DNA of 64,000 bases. Source: Allobosea sp. Tri-44. Its GTDB lineage: Bacteria > Pseudomonadota > Alphaproteobacteria > Rhizobiales > Beijerinckiaceae. The notes beneath the pieces were generated by a model. It was not told the DNA's origin and searched no databases. It saw only the letters and a list, made by a program, of their open reading frames with translations. The first letter of the stretch is position 1, and every line of letters begins with the position of its first letter. Positions 19,443-28,270 of this stretch are shown piece by piece. A program made the translations under genes and the position numbers. The stretch is from assembly GCF_004123845.1 (NCBI RefSeq), contig NZ_NBDP01000030.1:806001-870000 (forward strand). Reading direction: 5' to 3'.

Positions 19443-20351
19443 ATGATGAATCTCTTCGAGATGATGCAATCGGCCCAGAACGGCCAGGCCATGCAGAACC
19501 TGGCCCGGCAATACGGGCTTTCGATGCAGCAGACCCAGTCGGCGCTCGACGCTCTGCTCCCCGCCTTCTCGATGGGGCTGCAGCGCCAGACCCAGAACCC
19601 CTATGCCTTCGGCAACCTCGCCCAGATGATGACGGCGACGCCCTTCGGCCAGATGTACGACAGCGACGGCGACGGCATTCCCGACCGGGCGATGCCGATG
19701 GGCCAGGACGTGATGAGCCAGCTCTTCGGCTCGAAGGAGGTCGCCAACGCCGTTGCCGCCCAGGCCGCGGCGACCAGCGGCGTCGGCCAGGCGGTCCTGA
19801 AGCAGATGCTGCCGGTGATCGCCTCAATCCTGATGGGCGGGCTGTTTAAATCGGTGAACAATCAGGGGCTCGGCGGCATTCTCGGCCAGTTCGCCGAGAT
19901 GATGCGTGGCCAGATGCCTGGGCAGCAGCCCCAGGCCCCGCAGGCGAACCCCGCCAACCCGCTGGAAGCGATCCTCGGCGGCATGTTCGGCGGGCAGAGG
20001 CCTCCGACCGGCCAGGCGCCGGGCGGCGGCCCGTTCGGCGGCGGCGCCATGCCGGGGATGCCTGCCGACATGGGCAATATCTTCGGCCAGATCCTCGGCG
20101 GCATGTTCGGTGGTGCGCAGGGGCAAGCCCCGGAGAGCAGTCCCAGCCCGGCGCCGCAGTCCCGCCGGCCGGCGCCTGCGCCCGAGCCGGACGAGCCGCC
20201 CCCGTCCTCCGGAGAGACTGGGCCGGGCTCGATCGGCCTCGATGCGCTCAACCAGATGTTCGAGCACGGCCGCCAGGTCCAGGCGGGCCAGCAGGACGCG
20301 CTGCGCTCGATCTTCGAGACGATGCTCGGCGGCGGCCAGCGCAAGGCCTGA
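19443..20351 (+). CDS. DUF937 protein with a calcium-loop-like DxDGDGIPD motif
   Basis: 302 residues. The first 135 residues resemble the DUF937 (YidB-like) helical domain: QNLARQYGLSMQQTQSALDALLPAFSMGLQRQ and VLKQMLPVIASILMGG. Inserted near residue 75 is DSDGDGIPD, the pattern of thrombospondin-type or EF-hand Ca2+ loops. The C-terminal half is low complexity (Gly, Pro, Gln, Met), with two copies of ILGGMFGG, and ends in a helical tail. No signal peptide. ATG 19443 has AGGGAG six bases upstream; ATG 19446 is equally possible. Function unknown. Confidence 0.75.
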   Translation: MMNLFEMMQSAQNGQAMQNLARQYGLSMQQTQSALDALLPAFSMGLQRQTQNPYAFGNLAQMMTATPFGQMYDSDGDGIPDRAMPMGQDVMSQLFGSKEVANAVAAQAAATSGVGQAVLKQMLPVIASILMGGLFKSVNNQGLGGILGQFAEMMRGQMPGQQPQAPQANPANPLEAILGGMFGGQRPPTGQAPGGGPFGGGAMPGMPADMGNIFGQILGGMFGGAQGQAPESSPSPAPQSRRPAPAPEPDEPPPSSGETGPGSIGLDALNQMFEHGRQVQAGQQDALRSIFETMLGGGQRKA

Positions 20352-20363
20352 GCCCATAAGCAA

Positions 20364-20385
20364 ACGGCCACCCGAAGGTGGCCGT
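20364..20385. terminator. Hairpin between convergent genes
   Basis: Perfect 9-bp stem ACGGCCACC / GGTGGCCGT with a CGAA tetraloop. It follows the DUF937 stop by 12 bases and the chemoreceptor stop (minus strand) by 28. The minus strand continues TTTG, the plus strand CATC, so it is a weak-tailed bidirectional terminator. Confidence 0.7.
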
Positions 20386-20412
20386 CATCAATTCCAGTGA
20401 TGCCGCCTATGC

Positions 20413-22305
20413 TCAGGCGCGGCGGCGTTCATCCCATTCATAGGCCTCACCCGCGACCGGCGTGCCGGTCAGCATCACGGCATCATCGCCGGTGCGGAAG
20501 CTCGCGACCAGCTCGTTGAGACGGCGAATCTGGCCGCTGAGCGAGCCTGCGGAAGCGGCGCTCTCCTCGGCGAGCGCGGCATTCTGCTGGGTCATCTCGT
20601 CCATATGGGCGACGGTCTGGCTCATCTCGTCGATACCGTTGGCCTGCTCGGCGGACGCCGCCGAGATGTCCGAGACCGTCGCCGAGACCTTTTTCGAAGC
20701 TTCGACGATCCGGCTCAGCGCCTCGCCGGCGGCGCGCACCAGCCCGACGCCCTGCTCGACCTCGACGCCCGACTGAGCGATCAGTGCGGTGATGTCCTTG
20801 GCGGCTTCGGCCGAACGCTGAGCCAATGTGCGCACTTCGCTGGCGACCACGGCGAAGCCCTTGCCGGCGTCGCCAGCGCGGGCCGCCTCGACCGCTGCGT
20901 TCAAGGCGAGCAAGTTGGTCTGGAAGGCGATCTCGTCGATCACCGAGGTGATGTCGGAGATTTTCTTCGAGGCCTGCTCGATCCGCGCCATGGCCTCGAC
21001 CGCCTGGCTGGCGACGGCGCCGCCATTGACCGCGACACCGGTCGCCTCGTTGGCGAGCTGGACAGCCTGGCGCGAAGCCTGCGCCGAGGCCTTGACCGAG
21101 GCGGCGAGTTGCTCGGTGGTGGCGGCCGTCTGCTCGAGCGAGGAGGCCTGCTCCTCGGTGCGCTTCGAGAGGTCGTCGGCGCCGGAATTGATCTCGCGCG
21201 CGGCATTGCCGACATCGGCGGAGGTCGCCTGGATGGTCGCGATCGTCTGCGCGAGATGGCTGACGGCGCTGTTGAAATCCTGCTTCAGCGCGGCATAGTC
21301 GGCGGCGACCTCGTCCTCGACGCGGACGCTGAGATCGCCTTGTGAAAGCCGGGTCAAACCCTCGGCCAGGGCCCTGACCACGACCGCCTGCTCGGCCGCA
21401 AGGCGCTGCTGCATCGCCGCGGCGCTGGCGCGTTCGGCATCGGCTGCAAGACGCTGCCGCTCGGCTGCGGTGCGGCCAGCTTCGGTCTCGCTCTCGAGGC
21501 GCTGGACGGCGAGGCCGTTCTCCTTGAACACCTGGACGGCGCGGGCCATTTCACCGACCTCATCCTGGCGGCCCTGGCCCTCGACCTCGCCGGCATAGTC
21601 GCCATTGGCGATCTGGCCCATGCGGAGCTTGAGCCGCTCCAGCGGACGCGTAATAGCTGCGCTGGTCAGAATCGCGCCACCGATCAGGCCGAGCAGTGCC
21701 CCTGCGAGGCTCAGGCCGATGACGATCAGGTTGACGCGATCAGCGTCGGCGGCAAGCGCTTCGGAGGCCGCCTCCGTATCCTTCTTGATCTCGCCATTGA
21801 CCTTGGCGGCAGCGCCGGCGATCTCGCCGATCGTCTTGTCGAGCTGGGACATGATCGAGAGCGCCGGCAGGTCTTCGTCGCGGGCAGCCTGGGCAATGAT
21901 CTGGTCGATGTCGGACTTCGCCGCCTGCAGGCGGCGGCTCAACTCGTCGAAGCTCTCGGCCCGCTGCGGGAAACTGATCTTGGCCTCGACCAGCGCCTGC
22001 TGCGAGGCCGCATAGGCGGTCTTCACCTTCTCGATGCTGGTCCCGTTCTGCTTCATGAACTCGGGATAAGCGATCGCCTGGTAGAGATTGCCGACGATCT
22101 CGGTCATGGCGCTGGCGGCGCGGGCGGAGTCGAGGATGGCCGTCGCGCGCTGGGAGACCAGGTCGGCGTAGGTCTTCTCGATCCTGCCGAACTCGAATGC
22201 GCCGTAGACGGCCGAGCCGATGCCAATCGCTCCCATGACCAGCATCGGGATGGCGATCTTGGTCCTGATCCTCAGATCATGAAGCCGAAAGCGGAAGCGT
22301 CGCAT
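20413..22305 (-). CDS. Methyl-accepting chemotaxis protein
   Basis: 630 residues from ATG 22305. Order: basic N-terminus, TM1 (about 17-38), a four-helix-bundle-sized periplasmic domain (about 40-190), TM2 (192-217), HAMP (218-270), a coiled linker, then the MCP signalling domain with the near-invariant hairpin [20 protein letters not shown] and [25 protein letters not shown]. The tail ends EWDERRRA, without the NWETF-type CheR-docking pentapeptide. A TTG at 22359 could add 18 residues. No chemotaxis genes adjoin; the ligand is unknown. Confidence 0.95.
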   Translation of the reverse strand: MRRFRFRLHDLRIRTKIAIPMLVMGAIGIGSAVYGAFEFGRIEKTYADLVSQRATAILDSARAASAMTEIVGNLYQAIAYPEFMKQNGTSIEKVKTAYAASQQALVEAKISFPQRAESFDELSRRLQAAKSDIDQIIAQAARDEDLPALSIMSQLDKTIGEIAGAAAKVNGEIKKDTEAASEALAADADRVNLIVIGLSLAGALLGLIGGAILTSAAITRPLERLKLRMGQIANGDYAGEVEGQGRQDEVGEMARAVQVFKENGLAVQRLESETEAGRTAAERQRLAADAERASAAAMQQRLAAEQAVVVRALAEGLTRLSQGDLSVRVEDEVAADYAALKQDFNSAVSHLAQTIATIQATSADVGNAAREINSGADDLSKRTEEQASSLEQTAATTEQLAASVKASAQASRQAVQLANEATGVAVNGGAVASQAVEAMARIEQASKKISDITSVIDEIAFQTNLLALNAAVEAARAGDAGKGFAVVASEVRTLAQRSAEAAKDITALIAQSGVEVEQGVGLVRAAGEALSRIVEASKKVSATVSDISAASAEQANGIDEMSQTVAHMDEMTQQNAALAEESAASAGSLSGQIRRLNELVASFRTGDDAVMLTGTPVAGEAYEWDERRRA

Positions 22306-22427
22306 GGAAAACCCCGGGGCGAGGGATCGGGGCGCCGAAGTCGGCGCAATGCGGCGCAAATGTGGTCGAACTTGCTGAATGAAGCGTTACGATGCGTGCC
22401 AACCGGTTAACGATCGCATGCGGGCAC

Positions 22428-22457
22428 AAAAAAGGGCGGCAGCCGAAGCCACCGCCC
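22428..22457 (-). terminator. Rho-independent terminator of the DUF1127 gene
   Basis: Read on the minus strand: stem GGGCGGTGGC / GCTGCCGCCC (one mismatch) around TTCG, followed by six T. It lies 24 bases after the DUF1127 stop. Confidence 0.88.
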
Positions 22458-22481
22458 GCAGGGACGCGTCACGCCAAGGGG

Positions 22482-22847
22482 TCAGGCGTTGCACGCGATC
22501 TTGATGTCCTTGGCGCTCGGCCGCGGCGCGGCCTGGGTCACCACCGGCCGTCGAACCCCGGCCTCTCGCCGGCTCGCGGCCGCAGACTGCTGCTGGTCGG
22601 AGCGGGCCTGCAGCACACTGGACGGGTCTTCCAGCCAGGAGGTCGCAAGCGCGCCGGCGATATCGGAACGAACGAGGCCGATATCCTTCAAGCCGCGCTC
22701 ATCGAGCTCGCTGAGACGCATCACCTCTCGGCGGTGCACGAAGGCGCGCACCAGATTTTTCGTGCCCGTAACCGTGTGAGCGGCAGCACGCGCCGCGCCG
22801 CCGGAAACGGCAGACAAGGTCTTCGTGACGAAGGTCATGACCAGCAT
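22482..22847 (-). CDS. DUF1127 domain protein
   Basis: 121 residues. The short DUF1127 helix-turn block (RAFVHRREVMRLSELDERGLKDIGLVRSDI) is at about 34-63, preceded by a weakly hydrophobic N-terminus and followed by a polar tail with ARSDQQQSAAASRR. ATG 22847 is chosen because GAGGAGG sits five bases upstream, although the frame stays open for 26 more codons. DUF1127 proteins are small regulators, some linked to phosphate, carbon or RNA metabolism in Rhizobiales. Divergent from a LysR gene, which probably regulates it. Confidence 0.85.
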   Translation of the reverse strand: MLVMTFVTKTLSAVSGGAARAAAHTVTGTKNLVRAFVHRREVMRLSELDERGLKDIGLVRSDIAGALATSWLEDPSSVLQARSDQQQSAAASRREAGVRRPVVTQAAPRPSAKDIKIACNA

Positions 22848-23013
22848 GACAGCCTCCTCGGGGTTGGACGGTCGATACTCCACCCGGGCTGCGACACAGG
22901 CCGGCAGGAGCGGGATAGTGACCAAAGGATAACTCTGCTCTGGTCATCAGCCAAACGAATGGTTATGATGGTTGACACAACCGATCTTGATGAACCTCTG
23001 GGAGGAGGCCGGC

Positions 23014-23895
23014 ATGGCCCATGTGCTCGACGCCGATCAGCTCAAGACCTTCGTCGCCATCTCCGACACCGGCTCCTTCACCCGCGCCGCCGAGATCGTC
23101 TTCAAGACGCAATCGGCCGTTTCGATGCAGATGAAGCGGCTCGAAGAGCGTGTCGGCCGGCCGCTCTTCGGCCGCGACGGCCGGCACGCCAAGCTGACCG
23201 AGGATGGCGAGCGCCTGCTCGACTATGCCCGCCGCATCGTCCGGCTCAATCTCGAATGCGTCGCGAGCTTCACCGAGGCCGATCTCAAGGGCCGCATCCG
23301 GCTCGGCGTGCCAGACGACTATGCCGATCGCTATCTGCCGGAAATCCTGGCGCGCTTCGCCCGCTCGAACCCGCGCACCGAGGTCACCGTGGTCTGCGAG
23401 CCGACGCCGATGCTGGCGGAGCGGATCGGCACCGGCGACATCGACCTTGCAATCATTACCCATGTCGAGGGTCGCGGCCAGGGTGAGATCATCCGGATCG
23501 AGCCCCTGCTCTGGGTGACCTCGGCCCGCCATTGCGTGCACGAGGAAGACCCGTTGCCGCTGGCGCTGGGACGGCCGACCTGCAACTGGCGCCAGGCGGC
23601 GGTCGAGGCGCTGGAGAGCAAGGGCCGGCGCTTCCGCGTGCTCTATGCCAGCTGGAATTCGACCGCGGTCGGCGCGGCCGTGGTGGCAGGCCTCGCTGTT
23701 TCTGTGCTTCCGGAGAGTGCGGTCAGGCCCGGCATGCGCATCCTGGGACCGGGGGAAGGCTTCTCCACCCTGCCCTCCTGCAAGATCGGCCTGCTACGCA
23801 CCAGGCACGACCCGTCGATCCTGTCGAATGCGCTCGCCGAGCACATCATCCAGAGCCTGGACAATCTGCAGAGCTTCAAGGTGGCGGCGGAGTAA
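23014..23895 (+). CDS. LysR-type transcriptional regulator
   Basis: 293 residues. N-terminal winged helix (DADQLKTFVAISDTGSFTRAAEIVFKTQSAVSMQMKRLEERVG, residues 5-48) and a substrate-binding effector domain (about 90-285). ATG 23014 has a strong GGAGGAGG upstream (23001-23008); TTG 22972 and ATG 22990 would add residues before the helix and lack this site. It diverges from the DUF1127 gene, and LysR regulators usually control the divergent neighbour. Effector unknown. Confidence 0.94.
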   Translation: MAHVLDADQLKTFVAISDTGSFTRAAEIVFKTQSAVSMQMKRLEERVGRPLFGRDGRHAKLTEDGERLLDYARRIVRLNLECVASFTEADLKGRIRLGVPDDYADRYLPEILARFARSNPRTEVTVVCEPTPMLAERIGTGDIDLAIITHVEGRGQGEIIRIEPLLWVTSARHCVHEEDPLPLALGRPTCNWRQAAVEALESKGRRFRVLYASWNSTAVGAAVVAGLAVSVLPESAVRPGMRILGPGEGFSTLPSCKIGLLRTRHDPSILSNALAEHIIQSLDNLQSFKVAAE

Positions 23896-23912
23896 GGGCC
23901 GCGGCGACGGTC

Positions 23913-24449
23913 TCACTTCTGGCGGCCACGCAGATTCACGGTGTAGGCGCGGAAATCCGTGGTGGTGAAGCCCCACTTTTGCGCGAAGCCGAGAATGATC
24001 GGCTTGTGCGTATAGGTCGCGAGCACGGCCACGCCGGAATCGTCGTTGGCGAGCATCGCCAAGGCATCCGAGTTCATGTCGGCAGGCAGAAATGTCATCG
24101 TACCAGCCATGTTGTCGATCTTGTCTTTGAGCCTCGTGAAGGAAGCCGCGCTGATCTGCACGTCCGTGAGCTGAGGAGTGATGTTCACCCGCCTATCGCC
24201 GAGAGCGAGCGGAAAGTCTGTACGGCACGAGCTGCTGTCGGGGCATGCGGCCAAAACCTGCGCAGCCTCCGCCGTAATGCGATGAAGATCCCGGTGAACC
24301 GTGATCATCTGGATGACATCGACGGCGCCGGACAGCAGCATGAACATCATGGTACTGATCAGGGCGAACTCGATCGCCGCCACCCCGCGCTCGTCGCTGG
24401 CGATCTCACGCCGCCGGCTACGCCGAAGCAATTTTGGGAACGCCTTCAT
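23913..24449 (-). CDS. TadE-like pseudopilin, third gene of mini-pilus cluster
   Basis: 178 residues. N-terminal basic stretch then the TadE-type segment ERGVAAIEFALISTMMFMLLSGAVDVIQM, with the conserved Glu of the prepilin-like hydrophobic helix; the rest is a soluble domain with two cysteines (CPDSSSC). The chosen ATG overlaps the previous stop by one base (TGATG). It lies 17 bases from the convergent LysR gene. Minor pseudopilins of this kind help assemble or anchor Flp/Tad pili. Confidence 0.85.
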   Translation of the reverse strand: MKAFPKLLRRSRRREIASDERGVAAIEFALISTMMFMLLSGAVDVIQMITVHRDLHRITAEAAQVLAACPDSSSCRTDFPLALGDRRVNITPQLTDVQISAASFTRLKDKIDNMAGTMTFLPADMNSDALAMLANDDSGVAVLATYTHKPIILGFAQKWGFTTTDFRAYTVNLRGRQK

Positions 24450-24937
24450 CACGAACGCCTCGCATACAGGGCCGTGGCGCTGATGCTCAATTGCGGAAGC
24501 CCCGGCACGAACGTCACGACCGGCGCTTTTGCCCGCATCAGCATCGGCGTTCCCACGACGGCGGCAACGAACACTGTTCCCGATATCGCCTGCTGGGCCG
24601 TCGAGTAGCTGGCCAGCGGCTGGGCCTCGACAAGCAGATTGGTGGCGCAATTGTCGAGCACGAACATTCGTCCGCAGATCTGCGTGACGGCCCCGGACCG
24701 GTTTCCGGCATAGGTCGCCGCGGTCTTGCCGGTCGCGGCTTCGGAAACCGCGTCGTGCAGATACATCTGCGCCATGAAGACCAGCGCAAACTGGATGATG
24801 CCGAGCAGCAGGGTCACGAACACCATGCCGATGAAGGCGAACTCAACCGCCGTCGAACCCGCCATATCCCGGCGGAAAACGCCCAGCCTCGCCGCCAGGC
24901 GCCTTGGATTCAGCTGAAGAACGAGCCCTTTCGACAT
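24449..24937 (-). CDS. TadE-like pseudopilin
   Basis: 162 residues. DMAGSTAVEFAFIGMVFVTLLLGIIQFALVFMAQMYLHDAVSEAA at about 24-68 is the TadE domain: a hydrophobic helix with Glu at position 5 after a cleavage-like site, followed by an amphipathic helix. Two cysteines (QICGRMFVLDNC) could form a disulfide. ATG 24937 is preferred over the adjacent GTG 24940. It starts 12 bases after the TadG-like gene and is joined to the next by TGATG, so the three genes form one operon. Confidence 0.87.
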   Translation of the reverse strand: MSKGLVLQLNPRRLAARLGVFRRDMAGSTAVEFAFIGMVFVTLLLGIIQFALVFMAQMYLHDAVSEAATGKTAATYAGNRSGAVTQICGRMFVLDNCATNLLVEAQPLASYSTAQQAISGTVFVAAVVGTPMLMRAKAPVVTFVPGLPQLSISATALYARRS

Positions 24938-24949
24938 CACGACACCAGC

Positions 24950-26047
24950 TTACGGGCATATGCCGCTGCAAAAGCGGATGTAGTCGATCAGGCCGCCATA
25001 GGTGTCCTCCCGGCCAGCGGCCTGGAAGAAGATGCGATAGGTCCCTTTGGTCGTGACTTTCAGAGGAATCTTGCGCTCGGTCCACTTGTCGGTGTGCACG
25101 CAGACATCGACCTGGTCGGTGGCCTTGTCCACGTCTTTGGCGGGCGTGGCATAGGCGCCCGACTTCTTCTGCTGGAAAAAGACCTCGATGCGGTTGGTCT
25201 GATCATCCCACTTCGCCAAGGCGAGTTCGTTCCATTTCGTCGTGGAATCCGTCTTATAGGCGCACAGGGTCTTGCCGGCATAGTCGGGATTGCGGACGCG
25301 CGAGATGTACCAGTAGCTCAGCTCGTAGTCGCCAATCTCGAGCTGCGGGTTGGTCCCGAATTCGCGCCACATGTTGGAATTGGTCTTGCAGCCCGACGTG
25401 TAGCAGTGCGAGTCCAGCTCGGCGAAGAAATTGCCGAAGCGGATGGTGTTGGCCGCAAGCTCGGGAATGCCGTTGATCTCGATGCCGCCCTTGCCGCTCT
25501 GCGTCGTCCAGCCATTCCAGTTGTTCAGGACGGTCCAGCTGTTCGAGGCGACATTGTGATTGTTCTCGAAGGATTCGCTGAACAGGACCTTGCCGGGGGG
25601 CGTGCCCGATCCCGACACCACAACGTTGCAGTTACGCTCGGCTCCCACCGAAATGCTCGCATAGCCGAGGATGCCGCCGAAGGCGTTGGCGCTGGCCGCA
25701 GTCACGGTAATGGTGATGACGTCGTTCGCGATCGTGCTTGAAACCGCAACGCCGCTGACCCCGTTGATCGCGGCGTCGGTGATCTTTTTGTTCGTGATCT
25801 CGTTGACGACCGGCTTGTAATCCTGATTGGGGTTGGCACCCGTCTGGCTCTTCCGGTAGCCAACTTCCTGCCCTGCGTGTTGGCAGGCGAGTTCGACCGC
25901 GCTGGCAATGCGTTGCCGACGAGAGGCCGCCTGACTGTAGTCGATGCCGCCGCCGACCGCGAGCATGGTTGCTGGCGCCGCCAGGCCGAACATCAGCGCG
26001 CTGACGCCGCGTGCGTCCTTGAGGAACGATCGGAACAGGCCGGGCAT
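24950..26047 (-). CDS. TadG-like pilus-assembly protein with C-terminal jelly-roll-like domain
   Basis: 365 residues. The first 60 are the TadE/G-like module: KDARGVSALMFGLAAPATML, a membrane helix, then GGGIDYSQAASRRQRIASAVELA. A soluble linker follows to about 150. Residues 154-360 form a separate domain with SESFENN, SWTV, GIEING, FFAELDSH (207-214), YELSYWYISR, TKGTYRIFFQAAG and a closing GGLIDYIRF (351-359). That pattern resembles secreted lectin/carbohydrate-binding jelly rolls of the DUF642-like type. Usual TadG proteins carry a von Willebrand domain instead. I infer a surface-exposed adhesive pilus component; the domain assignment is by eye. Confidence 0.75.
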   Translation of the reverse strand: MPGLFRSFLKDARGVSALMFGLAAPATMLAVGGGIDYSQAASRRQRIASAVELACQHAGQEVGYRKSQTGANPNQDYKPVVNEITNKKITDAAINGVSGVAVSSTIANDVITITVTAASANAFGGILGYASISVGAERNCNVVVSGSGTPPGKVLFSESFENNHNVASNSWTVLNNWNGWTTQSGKGGIEINGIPELAANTIRFGNFFAELDSHCYTSGCKTNSNMWREFGTNPQLEIGDYELSYWYISRVRNPDYAGKTLCAYKTDSTTKWNELALAKWDDQTNRIEVFFQQKKSGAYATPAKDVDKATDQVDVCVHTDKWTERKIPLKVTTKGTYRIFFQAAGREDTYGGLIDYIRFCSGICP

Positions 26048-26133
26048 CGGATGGCCTCGCAGGTGGCACAGGCAAGCAACGGGACGATTGCCTGGACGCT
26101 AGGCGCGCGGCGATTGAGAAAACCTTTCCAGAA

Positions 26134-26150
26134 CCAGTGAATGTCACTGG
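26134..26150. promoter_or_regulatory. 17-bp inverted repeat upstream of the TadG-like gene
   Basis: CCAGTGA-ATG-TCACTGG, perfect 7-bp arms with a 3-base centre, 87 bases before the TadG-like start and inside the 250-base gap after the Flp pilin gene. It could be an operator or a processing hairpin; nothing else in the gap is recognisable. Confidence 0.4.
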
Positions 26151-26297
26151 TATCGCTGCGGAAACCGGCGAAACCGCGGAGTTCTCGGCCAACATGGTAA
26201 AATGCAGTTAAAACTGACCACGGAATGTGGCGGCCGAAGTCGCCGAAGCCCAAGATGGCCTCGCATCTCAGCCCTCAGTGCGCGGGCTATCGTCGGA

Positions 26298-26471
26298 CTA
26301 CTGGAGGCCGGGCAGCACGCCGGCATATTTCGCGGCGAGCGACGGACCAATTTCCCGGATGGCAGCGACCGCAGCAATTGAAATCAGAAACGCGATGAAG
26401 CCGTATTCCAGCGCGGTCGCGCCGCGGCGATCGCGCAGGAAGTCGAGAACCAGGGCGGAGAAGCGTGCCAT
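26298..26471 (-). CDS. Flp-type (type IVb) pilin, 57 aa
   Basis: A short gene starting ATG 26471 and ending TAG. It encodes MARFSALVLDFLRDRRG followed by [21 protein letters not shown], ending VLPGLQ. RRG/ATALEY is the prepilin-peptidase site of Flp pilins: basic leader, cleavage after Gly, Glu-Tyr at +5/+6, then a hydrophobic stem. Length is typical of Flp/PilA pilins. It is the first gene of the pseudopilin cluster on this strand. No CpaB/RcpA/TadA machinery is in the window, so export must depend on genes elsewhere. Confidence 0.88.
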   Translation of the reverse strand: MARFSALVLDFLRDRRGATALEYGFIAFLISIAAVAAIREIGPSLAAKYAGVLPGLQ

Positions 26472-26561
26472 GGCCGCAGATTAGCGCCAAATCCCGGACG
26501 ATTGGTTAATCCGAAGCCCGAAACGCGCCGGTTCGTCTTCGCCTGATCTCGAACCCGCCGG

Positions 26562-26667
26562 CTAGAGCATGTCCGCGTTTCCTTGAATCGCGGACATGCT
26601 CTAGCTCTTTGTTTTATTGCATTTTCTTCACGCGAACCGGTGTCCACTTCGCTCGAAAATGCTCTAG
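26562..26667. repeat. CTAG-bounded composite palindromic repeat (copy A)
   Basis: CTAG occurs at 26562, 26601 and 26664. The first module is a perfect 16-bp inverted repeat (CTAGAGCATGTCCGCG and its complement at 26589-26604). The second has arms GCATTTTC (26619-26626) / GAAAATGC (26655-26662) around a core containing ACCGGTGTCCACTT. The last CTAG contains the gshA stop codon on the minus strand. The core ACCGGT-N-TCCACTT recurs, with small changes, in copies B and C, defining a repeat family. Confidence 0.85.
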
Positions 26668-28049
26668 AGGGCGAGCTCCGGGAAGACCGGCTCGACCTTG
26701 CCGCCCCAGGCGCCCTGCTCGCGGACAGCCAGGCGCTCGGCGAGCGTGCGGCCGCTCTGGGCGATCGCGACGATCGGGTCGAGATACTGTGTCTCGTCGC
26801 GGCCCTGTGCGTCGAGGCGGGCCCGGCGGGCGAGGCCCGCGCGCGACAATTCCACGACCTCGCGGGCCAGTTCCCGCAAGGCGCGTGTCCCGATCCGGGC
26901 ATTGAGCCCGGCCTTCGGCACGGTGTCGCGCAGCTGCTGGCGCTCCTCTGCGCTCCAGCCCTTGACCAGGTCCCAGGCCGCCGAGAGCGCGACGTCGTCG
27001 TAGAGCAGGCCGACCCAGAAGGCCGGCAATGCGTTCAGCATCTCGACCGGGCCGGCATCGGCGCCGCGCATCTCGATATAGCGCTTCAGCCGCGCCTCCG
27101 GGAACAGAGTTCCAAGATGGTTGACCCAGTCCGACATGGTAGCGCGCTCGCCGGGCAATTGTGCCAACTTGCCAGCGAGCAGGTCGCGGAAGGAGGCGCC
27201 GGCGACGTCGTGATAGGTGTCGCCGCGCTTGACGAAATACAGGGGAACGTCGAGCGCCCAGTCGACATAGCCCTCGTAGGACATGCCCTCGTCGAAAGCG
27301 AAGGGCAGCATGCCGGAGCGGGCATTGTCGGTGTCGCGCCAGATCTCGGAGCGCATCGACTGGAAGCCGTTGAGCCTGCCCTCGCTGAACGGCGAGGCGG
27401 CAAAGAGCGCCGCCGCCAATGGCTGCAGCGCGAGCGAGACCCGCAGCTTGCGGACCATGTCGGCCTCGCTGGCGAAGTCGAGATTGACCTGGACCGTGCA
27501 GGTCCGGAACATCATGTCGAGGCCGCGCGTACCGACCTTGGGCATGTAGTTCTTCATGATCGTATAGCGCCGCTTCGGCATCATCGGCGTCTGTTCGCGC
27601 GTCCAGAGCGGCGAGTGCCCGAGCGAGAGGAAGCCGATGCCGTGCGGCTCGGCGACAGCCTTCAGATCGACGAGATGCTGGTCGAGTTCCCGCGCCGTCT
27701 CATGCATGTCTGCAAGCGGCGCCCCCGAGAGCTCGAACTGGCCGCCCGGCTCGAGCGAGATCGCGCCACCGCCATCGGGACCGGCAAGGCCGATGATGTG
27801 ACCGGCATCGAGGATCGGCTCCCAGCCGAGCCGGGCCTGCATGCCTTCGAGCAATTGCCGGATACCGCCGCTGCGGCCGGCTGTTGCGCCCTCGTAGGGA
27901 ACCGGGCCGAGATCGTCGGTGTAGAACGGGAACTTCTCGTGCTCGGTGCCGAGCTTGAATTTGGAGGCCGGTTTCTCGCCCTGCGCGATCCAGCCGATGA
28001 GTTCGGCCTTCGAGCTGATCGGCGTCGAATCGGATACGTCGCGGGCCAT
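26664..28049 (-). CDS. gshA: Glutamate-cysteine ligase
   Basis: 461 residues, the size of the alphaproteobacterial/plant-type enzyme. First step of glutathione synthesis: ATP-dependent joining of glutamate and cysteine. Motifs include KLGTEHEKFPF, ISLEPGGQFELSGAPL, GIGFLSLGHSPLW, the MPKRRYTIMKNYMPKVG segment and MMFRTCTVQVNLDF. ATG 28049 fits the known N-terminus (MARDVSD); the frame is open further upstream without a better start. Its TAG stop lies in the terminal CTAG of a repeat. It is followed upstream by a YbdK-type ligase and rsmE on the same strand. Confidence 0.96.
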   Translation of the reverse strand: MARDVSDSTPISSKAELIGWIAQGEKPASKFKLGTEHEKFPFYTDDLGPVPYEGATAGRSGGIRQLLEGMQARLGWEPILDAGHIIGLAGPDGGGAISLEPGGQFELSGAPLADMHETARELDQHLVDLKAVAEPHGIGFLSLGHSPLWTREQTPMMPKRRYTIMKNYMPKVGTRGLDMMFRTCTVQVNLDFASEADMVRKLRVSLALQPLAAALFAASPFSEGRLNGFQSMRSEIWRDTDNARSGMLPFAFDEGMSYEGYVDWALDVPLYFVKRGDTYHDVAGASFRDLLAGKLAQLPGERATMSDWVNHLGTLFPEARLKRYIEMRGADAGPVEMLNALPAFWVGLLYDDVALSAAWDLVKGWSAEERQQLRDTVPKAGLNARIGTRALRELAREVVELSRAGLARRARLDAQGRDETQYLDPIVAIAQSGRTLAERLAVREQGAWGGKVEPVFPELAL

Positions 28050-28270
28050 GGGCGCTCCGGCATGCGTGCTCCGGCGCGCCGCCTGCCCTTTCAGGCAGCT
28101 GGAGAACGCTCCGGGTCGAACTGTGCAGCATGACAGGCAGGAGCGGACGCCCGCCGCGCCATGCGCTGAGGAGCGCCAGACATAGGCGAGCCGCGACAAT
28201 CCGACAACGACCGCCAGCGCGTGCGAACGCGCTTCGACCTTGCATGAATGCATGCATGGCCGGGGATGCG

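Noticed and set aside
28241..28257. TGCATGAATGCATGCA repeats upstream of gshA
   Set aside because: Short overlapping ATGCAT units; likely chance, no regulatory context.
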